From Druceiella hillmani (lineage: Eukaryota; Arthropoda; Insecta; Lepidoptera; Hepialidae), in the NCBI GenBank assembly GCA_039881145.1, contig JAYKKI010000090.1, positions 6,049,501 through 6,113,500 on the forward strand: a DNA stretch of 64,000 nucleotides, given 5' to 3'. The notes under the pieces are model-generated. The model did not search any database and was not told the origin of the DNA. It was given only the letters and a program-made list of their open reading frames with translations. The position numbers and the translations under genes were made by a program. How positions within the stretch are numbered: position 1 is the stretch's first letter; the number at the start of each line of letters is the position of its first letter. Below are positions 21,811 to 34,474 of the stretch, piece by piece.

Positions 21811-24800
21811 CTGTAACAAATAATCGTAAAATTAATTTCATCTTCTTAATTAGTATATCAAATAGCCAGAAAGTGATAATTAATTAAAGAAAAAATCGTT
21901 GAGCCTAGATACTTTAAAATCGTTTAGTTGCGGTACTTTAAAATCGTTTAGTCGCGGTGTTTCAAAAACGTATAGACACAGTATTTTGAAATCATTTAGT
22001 CGCGCTACTTTAAAATTGTTTAGTCGCGATACTTTAAAATCGCTTAGTAGCGGTGTTTTAAAATCGTTTAGTCGCGGTACTTTACAATCATATAAAAACG
22101 GTACCTTAAAATCGTTTATTCGCGGTACTTTAAAATCGTATAGTCGTGATACTTTAAATTACCAGTTTATTGCGACAATTGTTATTGTCAATTACCAATT
22201 TATTTGCAGACGACAATTGCGATCATATTTGATTACATCATTAACGATATACCCATAAAATATTTCATTAAACTACGTGAATTTAATTTCACATTAAATA
22301 GACGAAATAAATAAGCGCTCATTCATTGAAGTAACGCGAAGATGAGAGTTTTGCAAAACCGTACTTTAAAATTGTTTAGTCGCGGTCCTTTAAAATCGTA
22401 TAGATGTGTTACTTTAAGATAGTTTAGATGCGGTACTTTAAAACCGTTTAGTCGCAGTACTTTAAAATCGTATAGACGCGGTATTTTAAAATCGTCTAGA
22501 CGCGATACTTTAAAATCGTCCGATGGAATATGATTGCGATCGCGTGCGCTATTTTCTACAATCTGATGATTGAATTTTTATTTTGAACACGTCATTTTTT
22601 GCAAGAAATTTTATAAAATCAATGTAATAATCGCCAATATTACATACAGTTAAGAGTGTAATGGCCGTTTTTTAATAATAATGATTTGAGAACATGGATT
22701 TGAGAATACGGATATTCATAAATTTATTTAAAACGATGCGGATGAGGGATAAGTTAAAAAAAATTTAAAAATGGAAAAAGTGAAACGTGAATACGTTTCA
22801 CTTCGGAAAAAAGTGACACGTGAATACGTTTCAAAATATAGAAAATACGAATCCAATGACAGCTATGTGTTTATATTAATTTTAAACTAAAGGTGAATTG
22901 TGTTTTGGTTGGAAAAAAAGTAATGCTATAAAGTTTTAGAACGTTCTGGGACATAGACCTATTAGTGATAATTAGGTCCTGGAACATATTAGATTATGAG
23001 TATATAAACATTCACGGTTAAGTAAAAGAGTAAAAAGGACACAAACCAATTTGTGTATGAATGTTGTACGAGTTAAAAAAAGCAACAGTGCATGTCAGAT
23101 AGCCGAAAACATAAACTCTGCATTCGGCCCCGGTACCATCAGTTTTGTGATAGTAAACCATTAGTATAAACGTTTCACTCTGGAAGATAACAACCTTGAA
23201 ATTAGGGACCGTATCGGCCGACCATGTGAGCTCGATGACTGCACCCTACACCGCGAGACGCAATTGCACCCGAATAAAATTACACGAACGAGGATGGAAA
23301 ATCATTTACATTCGTTTGGCTATAGAAAAGTTCTTACCCGATGGATCACTGGTGTGTTAACTAGAGGTACCTGGACGGCACGAGGTTCCATTTGTCAGCC
23401 TCTCTTCTTGCGCTCCCATCGCAAAGAATTATTAACAGATTTGGTGACCGGAGATGAGAGCTATATTCATTGTGAAAATAACACGCAGTTCGCTTTCTGG
23501 ATTCGGCATGAAGAAGAGCCTCCGGTTCAGTGAAAGAAACACCACCGCCGTAAAGTCCTTTTTTGCTATTATGGGATATACAAGGAATGCTATTCTGGGA
23601 GCTACTCGATGAAAGGAAACTGTCACTGTTAAAGTCTACGCCGGCTAACTGTGTTGTCTTGCTACTGCTATCCAAGGAAACCTTGTAGTAAGTGAATCAT
23701 GATGATATTGTAGTAAGTGAAGGTTCACTTACCATAAGACATTGCTCGGTCGCACGTTATTTCAGTTTCTGGTTGTCAACTAGAGAGGCTGGGCTAGAAT
23801 TCGTTATCTTACACAGCTTATTCATCAGACTTAATACCATCAGGCTATCATCTCGTCTAAGCCCTCAAGAACTTTCTTTTTTTCCAAAAAAGTTTTACGA
23901 TTTTAAAGATACTGAATCGAACCTTGAAACGTTTTTTAACTCCCAGGCTCCAGAGTTTCAGATCGATGGTAACGAGTCTCTGTCTTCGACATGGTCACAA
24001 GTTATTGATGCACATGGTGACTACATTGCAGATTGAAAGTTTTAAATGAGTTATTAAACGAAAATTAAAAGGTTACTAATGTTTCCCTTACTTTCTTGCC
24101 AAACAATACTTTCAGGAAAATGGTTAAAGTTTTGCGTTGGCATCCAGGAGGAGGTGAAAGTAAGTATCAGAGCCTGTAGATATGTATGTACGTACTTAAT
24201 TAAACACGCTTTACGAAAGGTTATAAAACCTAATTGAAGCATCTAATCGACTACGGATTTTTTTTATTTGAAAGCGCTCAGCAAAAAAAATAAAATTACA
24301 AGTTGTAGAACTCAGAAATTCATACCTTGAATTCACCGAAAATAAAAAAACTGACTCGCTGCAAGAATTTCATCAATTTTTAATATTAAATCCTTAAGTG
24401 TAAATATGTCTGTAGTACAACCCTAATTTTATCATAGTAAGTAATTAATTACCTCAAAAGGAAGGACAAACATGTTGTTGTCTGATCTTCGGCCAAATCG
24501 CAGGCGCATGGAAGGAGCTCGTGCTGCTCTGTCTTGGTCCTGGAAGAGGAAATACATTTTGTTGATTATATTGAATTTTGTTGCATAATATTCAGCAAAT
24601 ATTTGTTGCACAATTCTCTGCGGTAATTATGTATCCATCATTGTATTGCTAGCCGGTAAAGTAATCTTTTTGGCCAATGATAGTCAATTATCAGTTTTTT
24701 TGCAGACGGCAATTGTGATCACATTTCATTATATCATTTACGATATATTCATGAAATAATTCATTAAACTAGGATAGGCTAGATGTATTCAGCTGCGTGA

Positions 24801-27800
24801 ATTTAATTTCATATTAATCAGACGGAATAAACAAGTGATAAATTATTGAAGTAACACTTTTTTAAGGGCGTGGGAATGAAAGTTTCTCAAAACCGATATG
24901 GAAGAAGTGAATGCATGAAACGAGAAATGGAAGCAAAACATGCATGACTCAAATACATATAGGAGCTAGTGTAGTCTAATACTATTAAGTTAGAGAGAAA
25001 AAAGGGAGTCTGATAGTCTTACAAACTTATAGGCTCACAGGCTTTGTGCTGTGAAGTGGTAAAATATTTCCCTATGTATGGGAGGATCGTTTCCAGCACT
25101 ACGTAATACAGTTTAGTAGTTATATCAAACTGCACAAGACAATATGTGTGTATCGTCCAGTTGAGTCCAAGTTTCTCCATTATAACACTTCATTAATTAA
25201 CTTAAATCAAATATTTGATATCTATTGAGTAACCAAAGAAAATTAACGGAACGTAATCAATAAATAATTTAGTTGGTTAATTAACGGATGTATTATTATT
25301 TCTACAATATTTTCTCGTTAGAATTAACTGGCACTTTAGCCATTTACGTAGTTACCGATGCTTGGATATGGCCTTATATTTAAGCATTGATAACTACTTA
25401 AATGGTTAAAGATTCGTGACCGATATAAACTCGATCTTCGATATATTTTGTATAATATCGTCAAGAATCCCGTTATATCTTTACATTGGCCATTTTAGTT
25501 GCCCTGTGTATTCAGTTAAATTAGAATTGGAAGTAGAGCCTTACCTCTTGAGGGAAGACGTGGGGGACGGCGCGTTCAGCTGACCGCCTGCCGAAGCGCA
25601 GCCTGACGGGTGCACGTGCGTCACGGAGTCCGAGGAGTTCTTCAGCTTCTTCCAACTGATTAATTCATAAAAAAAATATGTATAAAATCAATTGTGTTTC
25701 TATTAGCTGTTATTTATTAGCTACACTGGTAAATTCAGTGATAAAGAATATGCACCTAAAGTTTTGTTATATTTTTTTTAACAAATGCATGCATAACAAA
25801 TTTCACTGACTAGTTTTGATAATAACAAGTCTGCAGAATATCGTCTCGTAATTATCCCTTACAACAAGGTTCCAATTTATTGTTGTGGCAACGCTTTTTT
25901 TCTGTCTGTCCGTATGCCCGTCCGTCTGTTACAAGCTTGGGTTGGAGGGAGATCAGAAGATTATTTGAAAGTGGACTATTAGGGGAATTTTCTTTGAAAA
26001 TGGGCATGCGAGGTATCGTTGAGAAAATATTTATTTTTGTAGAGTACAAATTTGTCTTTTTATATGAATAAAGATAGGGTGTAATATAATATTTGGTATT
26101 TTGGAGTCATTTTATTACCAGATCTGTCTTGAAAGCGGTTTTATAAAGAAAGTTATAATAAAAATTATAATATATTATTCCCCATATCCAATATATAAAC
26201 AATTATTAAAAAGAAATAAAAAAAATGTGAGTGACAAAAGCAGCGTTTTTGAAAAATTTATGGCTATTATAAGTATACCAGGCGATATAACATATTTCCA
26301 TTATGAAAGATAAAATAATATTTACAAATAGTTTAGTAGAAACAAATATTTCTATGTAACCAAATGTGAAAAGACCCTTCGTAAATGATTTAGTTAATAA
26401 CGATATTCTTGGCGGTTTAATTAGTATTTTTGTATTTTAGTCGAACATTGAATTGTGCGGCCTAGTATAAAAATGTTTACAACAAACAATCTACAAAAAT
26501 TATTTACATGTTGTCTATAATCGTATATATATGTCTATAATTTCATTTAAACAAATGTTATGATCGCTTTTACTTCTCCACCTTAATCATTATTTCTTAC
26601 TATCCATACAACCTAGAAATATAATATTATACGTGAAAGCGTAAAAATATCAAGAAAAGACTAAACAAACAAACGAACAAAACTTTGTTTTCATATTATT
26701 ATGATTAGGATTCAAATAGTAATTTACGAAACAATGACTCATTTACAGTACAAACTTTTTAATGGAAGCGTTTTATTAGCTTGGTGCTTTATGACACATG
26801 TGTTTATCGTTTCTTTTCACGTATTGTTGTGTGATTCAGGGCTATAAAACGATAATTTTAGCTATTGTTTGCTTGAGATAAAGTTGCATTTTAATGGGCC
26901 ATGAATTAATTTTTATATTCTTCCCAAAGTTACAAAGTGCTATTCGAGAATTTTGGGGTATCAGTACTGTATATGGTCGTGAATTAACGTATAATATTAA
27001 TTTGAAATAATATTAAACTAGCGTGACCCGTGCGAAGTCTTCGCATTATAAATTATTCAACAAAATTTAATAAATCAAAATTGATTGCAGGTATTCAATT
27101 CATTTCTAATTTTGCACACTGCTTATTACGATTTTATTCCATTATGAAGCTCAGATGACAGATCAAACAAATATTTTACTAAAATTGACATATAGAGGCG
27201 CAAGTATCAAAAGCATTGAGCTAAAGCGCCACTTTATTTATACGTGAGTGGATTTGAAATTAAACAAAAATTTTACCGACCGTCAATCATATTGACGTTG
27301 AGCCGTTAGATGGCAGCATTGCTGTTTTGTGTATATAATTTTAATAATTAATTAATTTGCAAAAACAATAGCAATAATAAATTTTTTAGTTGTGGATGCC
27401 GGTAGAGCAAGCAATTATCTATAAAATGATATATCATTTATGTGGATTAGTTGTGAGTTTTTTTCTAAAAAGGGAGAGTAACATCTTAACCTTAGCGTAT
27501 TAATATATATGATGATGATGATGATATAGCTCTGTTAGATAACATGAATTTAACCTGAGATTTATTTCAACAAAGCTTTTTAATATCCCTAAATTTTGAC
27601 GTATGAGGCCGTTCTTAATCAAGATTACAAGTCAAGAGACAGAGAGATCAAAATTTTATTATTTCAATCTTTGGCACCAATGCTTGGCTGTGTCATAGTA
27701 GGGTCCACCTTTGCCCATTGTTTTGTACATATTGCGTGATGCTTCTCTGAATTTTGTTTTTTTCCTGAAATTTCCATATTTGTTTGTTCTTTACTCAACG

Positions 27801-30800
27801 AAACTCCGAAATCGTTAAATGTTATAAAACATTTAATGTTCTGCTATTTACATGTTGTACAAAAAATTGCTGTATCGATTGGCGCTACACAGCTACCAAG
27901 CATCGGTAACATCCTTTTGGAATCAATCAGCAATATTAAATACCTTGGCTCAGTAATAATAGCAGATGCATCCTTTGAAAATGATATTGAAAATAGAATA
28001 AATATCGGCTGGTTGAATTGGAGATCTCTAAAGGGAGTTATGTGCAATGTAAGAATGCATATAGAGATTAAAGGTAACATATACAAAAGAACAATAAGGC
28101 CAGCTCTACTCTTCGAGTCAGAACTCCATGTAACTGAGTCAAGGATACTCAAATGTTCCGAAGGCGTGACCATGAAAGATAAAATTAGAAATCGACAAAA
28201 AAATTCAAGATAAAATTGTCAAGAACCGCCTGGGCTGGTATGGGTCCGTTATCCGTCGCAAAAAAGATGGCATGACGAGATCTGTTATGGAGTTAGAACA
28301 ATCTGAAAGAGTCCGTGGCAGGCCATCGATCACTTAGATGTGGAAAGTGGAAAGGGACATGAGGATAATGGAACTACACCCGGACATGACTCGATTACGC
28401 TAAGAATGGCGTAATACGATAAGGAGGGCCGACTCGAAAAGACATGGAAAATGAGGCACAGAAAAAGAAGAAATATGAAGTATGATAGTTGTTATCACTG
28501 CAGGCAAGTTAATTATTTCACTAACATTAACACCAAAGAATGAATGATGTAACTGCTGTTAAAAGATAATTAAAATTGGTCGCTAATAAACGTTGTGCAG
28601 TAACTCATGCAACGTTCTTAATTGCAAATTAGCTTATGCGAATAGCGATTGCATGATTAGCGTGATGACTAAGACGTCAGAGACAGCTCACGAATGCCAT
28701 ATGATTCAGCTGATAGGAGAGACTCTGCAAGATTTCTTTGCCAAATTTCTCTTGCCAAACTATAGAATTAAGTAGTTTTTTATTCTCATTATAAATATTT
28801 GACCCAATTTTACTTCTGTTATTAATGATACAGTCCATATCGCATCTCAGCTTAACGATTAAGTGGAAATTTATGTTTAAAAATATAAAAAAGCAATATT
28901 TATAATTTTGTAAAGATGCAATTTGACGTTTCAAATTGTGAAAATAATGCATTATTAGTCGCTATACATTATATCTCAAATAATTGATGAAAGTTATTTT
29001 AAAATAAAACGAAAGATTTTTTTTTGAAATTTAAAACAGGACGAAAGATTATTTTAAAATATAACTGGTTAATTGGTGAAGTTATTTCGATGTGTGTGAT
29101 TTCATATTTTAATTATGATGATGTTAAATTTTGGATTTGTGGAAATTTTGCGTTATAATAGTTTTAAAACCATGTATTTTTGCATTTTATAGCTTCGATA
29201 AGGATTGTTAACTGTCCTCTGAACTGTAATATGTAGACAGGTGTCGTTAAATTGGCCTAGCAAGTCTGTGCTTTACTGTGTACAAAATGATATCCCGTCG
29301 TCGTCGTGGATACGCTATTTCAACGTTAGCACTAGGATTAAGCATTATGCAGTGCATCACATATTGGGCGCTTCGCGATATCATCAAAGCTATACGACAC
29401 GACGCAGGAAACTCTTATCACGCTTTAAATACTGAGTGAAACAAATATTATTTCACATTTATTATAATGATATTTCATTGTTTTTCTTAACTTTTTATAG
29501 AAGTTCTTATGATATGGAAATATTTAAACGTAACTATGATTGACAAAATATTGAAAACAAAAATGTGTCATTGAAACATAAATTATTTCTTCAAAATAAA
29601 GGCTTAAATAATAATTATTTTAGTCTTATATTTTCGAGATTATTTTAGTCTTATATTTTTGAGAGGAGTCTAAAAATTGTTATACCATTTAAACAACACT
29701 TTTAGTAAACCAAACTTAAGTTCAGTATAAGCATTTATAAAAACATAATAGATTTTCACAGAAGTAAACTTGATTATGAAAACATAATTCTATATTTTAA
29801 AAAATGCATTTCCAAAATTATAAATAAACTAGGGAAAATAATACTGTGGATTATAAATAAATTAGGATTTTTATGTTTGACTGTTTTTCTATTTGTTTGA
29901 CCGCAAGTCTTGTAAAAACCTTGGACGGATTTTGGATAGTCTATTATATTTCTTAGAGTTCAGAGAAGAACATTATTACAAAAAAAAGTATGCAGCGTTT
30001 TTAGAAATTTTTGACTGCTGTTTACATGTCTGTTTGTATTTGAATTACTTCTAATCTGCTAAACAATTTCTCTTTGTAATATTATACTTATTAAAGTCTA
30101 GGAAATTGCCCCGCTCTCATTAACCATTGTGTAACGACTGGATAATATGGATAATAACTGGTAATTTTGGTAAAAATTGAGTAATCTGGGTAACAACTGG
30201 GTAAACTGAATAAGAACTGGGAAACTCCAGTGGCTTGTTTATATTATTTGTTTCTGAATAATAATTGCCATGATAGTTATATTTTGTGTAGATATATATA
30301 ATCAAATTTTAAATTTCTACATCATTGTATTATAAAACATTAGTATTTATGTACATAATTATAATCATAGCTTAGATAAGGCTTATTAACCAGGTATATA
30401 ATTAAACTTGTAAAATGAAAGGATCACATTACATTTGATACCCCTGAAACCTGCAGCGGGTATGAACAATATTATTTCACATAGTTACTCCTTTAATATT
30501 GAAGATATTAAAGGAGTATTCCAAACACTCTACGTCGTGTAGTTTCATAAGAAGTCGATTAGTATGTTAAAGTCACCTTTGACAGTCTGATCCACAGATT
30601 TATAATGTCAATATAAATCTGTGGTCTGATCATCTTTCCACAAAATATTCAGAAGTTTTAAGAGTTGCAATTAAAAATGTCAAATGATGTTTATACCAAA
30701 TATTTAAATGGGTATAAAGCATGATACTGACTGGTGCTTGAGGCAGCATGTCTGGGTCGGAGCGGCGGCCGAAGCGAAGACGGCGTGAGGGCGAACGAAC

Positions 30801-33800
30801 TGATTTGCGAGCGAGCGCGTGTCCGTCCAGAGCGCCGTGCTGTGCGAGCAGTGCGAGCAGGGAATCCTCTACGCCAGCATCTGGAGAAATAAGAAAAAAA
30901 AATCGTTTTATTATTTATATCACTACGTTTAGCACCTTTGATTAACATTTTAATCAGGTGTAAGGTGTTAAAAGTTAAACCATTACAAATAAATTAGTAT
31001 TTTTTTATTAAAATTATTAATTTTTTTAATTAATTAAACATTATTTTTCAATTTGTATTACTCATTTTCGTTACGTTTACGAAATATTAACTTTTTGCCA
31101 AAAAAAACAATTATATTCACAGCTATTAATAATAATACCCAACGTAGATGAAGAACTTTTGTAGGTGGTAAATCGGCAGCCGGCAACTACTGGCTTTTTT
31201 CGGACAAGGTTCCATTTTCCTTCAAATCGCTGCCTATATCAAGAGTCGCGAGCTGCTGACTGAATATCTCCCGTTTCTCTCTCTACGCGTGTTCAGTCTT
31301 ATGTCTTATCTTTCTCTCCTTTAAGGCGTTTTAACGTTTGTATCGGTGAAATTCAGTCAATGTCGTCCTTTTTTTGTTGGGTCTCCTTAAAATATCGAAC
31401 TAATTATTGTCGGTAGTTCGCGTTACGCGTCATGCGGGGAACTTTTTCTCTAATAATATTGTTTGCATTTTAAAGTACCCTTGAAGGGGATCAAAAGTAA
31501 TTTATATTTTAGGTTTAACTATAAACTGAATCTTCCCTTTTCCTCACGTACTTGGTTCGCAATGTCTTAAAATAATGTCTTAAAATCTTAAAATATCCTT
31601 AAAGGGGGAACAAAGTAACTTATAATTTAGTTTTAACTATAAACTGAATAGTCCCTTTTCATCAGTTTTTACCTCACGTACTTGGTTCGCACTGTAATAA
31701 GGTTGGCATCTTAAAATATCCTTAAAGGGGGATCAAAGTAACTTATACTTTAGTTTTAACTGTAAGCCGAATAGTACTTTTTCATCAGTTTTTACTTTAC
31801 ATACTTGATACTCACTATGCGAGCGCTGTTAATTAATTTAAAATTCGTTGAGGAATATTAGACTGGACGAAATATAGCCATCCACCTAGTGAAAACACTA
31901 TTCAAATCAGACCAATTGCTTTGCGTACTGCTCTAACAAACTCAAAGACAGACAGGAAAAAAAGACAAAGATAAAAAAAATCCTTAAGCTATTTGTTCCC
32001 GGATAGGTTCGTGTTACAAATTTTTTCAAAAGGATTTTTTATGTACAGACTCATTCCATGAACGATTTTATATTAAAGTCTGATTATTTGCAGATGGGAA
32101 ATGAGCAATAAAGAGAAAACGAAGGTTTATTAATGATTTTCCTTGTTTGTTTGCGGCGGTACATGACGCAAATAAACAACAATTATTCATTGTAAATAGC
32201 AATTTGTCTTAAATTACGCTTTTGATAACTGTTGGAGGTTATGTAGACCAGATACTTTTGAGAAAAGTTAAAATTTACTAAGAGCTATTGAAATAAATAT
32301 GGACACTATACTTATTACCAGTAGATACTATTTTAATTTTTTTTACTGAATAGAACATTTTAATATAAAAAAAAATATTCGAAAGAATTTCATATACGAT
32401 TTTGAGAAAAGTGCGAGATTATTTAGATAAGCCATTGATGTATTTGGATTTTATACGTAATACCTGCAGATACCGATTCAATTTTCATTTGCCTATTTGT
32501 AATATTTTAATAGAAAAAAGCCATTCGAAAGAAGAAGTTCATAGGTATAAAAATACTTCAAATTTGATCAATTCTTCTGGGATTTACCTAATTGTTGATT
32601 GGGTAAATTTCAAGGATTGTTACATCTCGCTGCTTTGTAAAATAAGAGATTAGCTGTTATTAAAAAATAGTAGCATTTTTCGATGAAAATAGTTTTTTTT
32701 GCGTTCCTAATTCAGCCGATTAAAGAGAAAGAAAGCGCCATATACTTCCTTAGAGAAAAGATATATAAGGAACAGATGTTCAGAGTGTCGATCATTAATG
32801 TTAGCACTGGAGAAATAATTAATGCATATTTGTGTGTTGCCATGTAAACAAATTTTTATTACTTCAAAAAGTTGTCAGTGGGAAAAACAAAAAGCGACGA
32901 TAATTTTCAGTGTCTATTGATATATTTGTATGTTTGGTTCCCTGCATATCGATGACGATAACCTCCCCAAAGTTTCGTTTCTATATTTAGAGTGGTTATC
33001 ATCATAAACGTAAATTATGTTTATATTATGGCTTCATATGGACTTATATTGCAAACACTAAATTAAAGAACGTAAAATGTCAACGTTAGTGAATTTATTT
33101 GAATCACTAACGCGAAAACGCGAAACATACTAAGTGCATTAGAAAATTTGTTCTTACTCGTCATTTTCAGACATTTTCAATGCATTAATATTTTTAACAA
33201 AAATGATTAAATGTCAAATAGGAAAATATATTGGCACAACGCCAAGTATGGAGCATTCATCGCGCGATGCTGTTTGGTATCGTTTTATTTCTTTCGTGTA
33301 TTTTAAAAATACAGTAATAGATTTCGCGTATGCAAATTTGACCAAATTTTATTCCATACACGTTATATCGCCTTATTTATTTTCCGAATTTGAATCGACT
33401 CTTTTTATTTCAAATTTTAACAGGTTTCGCGTTCGAAAAAGAATGTTAATTAACCGATTAACGACTTTGCCGGATATATATTTTACTTTTGGTAGTGAAG
33501 GCAGAATGTACCAAAATTTGAGGCCATCTTACTTTGGCAAATTTCGTGTTAAAGAAATGAAATACACATTATTTTACAGTTACCTGTTGGTTACTAAATT
33601 CGTAATTATAAAATAACTGATGGAATTAGTACATATCGCTAACACGGAATAAGCAACATTGACGATAACAAATTAGCCTATGAAACTAACAAACATAATT
33701 CAGCTCTAATGCATATGGTGTTATTTATTTTGTCAAACTATGTTTCAATTCATTTTACTACAAAATGTCTAATATAGTATCCTGCTAATTTGCCTATGCG

Positions 33801-34416
33801 CTGTAATAAACTTATATGAAATTTAAATTGAAAATGTGAGTGATTGCACAATGTTTCGTGCTTTGGCTTAAAGCCAAAAAATATTTAACAATATCATAAT
33901 GAACGCTGATAATTAGAAATGTTAATAATGTACGTCAACTCAAGGAGAACATTTCCAATAGTTAAAAATATTTAAAAACTCCATGATAAGAAAAATATTT
34001 TCCAAACACCTGAAAATCGTTTCAAACCAATGGGATGTGTATTACACACATCCCATACTGATAATTTCTACAAAACGACTCTTGCCGATCCGAATGTTCA
34101 GAGTTAAAATGCGATAAAAAAGGAAAGGTACTAAATTGGATTGAACACGGGGTAAGGGAGACAGCAGGGTGTATCCGACGGCGCGCGTGTTTACTTGTGG
34201 GGTAAGTCGGTGAAAAGTCGGCAGTTGTCGGCCGCCGACTCTTCACCGGCAAAAGTCATTCATTTGCGATTCGCGTTGGTTTCATCTTATTTATGATGTA
34301 GAATGAACAATAAAAATAACGATAAACATAAGATGTGTAAAAATTTGTTGTTGGCAGAATAAGGACATGTGATAAAACGCGGTACTTTCTTTTGTCGATA
34401 AGATTAGAGAACCTTC

Positions 34417-34474
<58 letters not shown>

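Noticed and set aside
21899..22258. 119-codon frame with TLKSFSRG repeats
   Set aside because: It follows a 24-bp minisatellite inside the sNPF intron, runs into unrelated sequence and has no signal peptide or splice support.
30691..30948. Both-strand Arg-rich frames at the GC-rich patch (85 codons minus, 65 plus)
   Set aside because: The minus exon is real but in a different frame (sNPF peptide 1); these frames are shadows of it.
33203..33616. 137-codon frame in the duplicated intron segment
   Set aside because: The homologous copy has in-frame stops and indels, and no family is recognised; kept only as a repeat.
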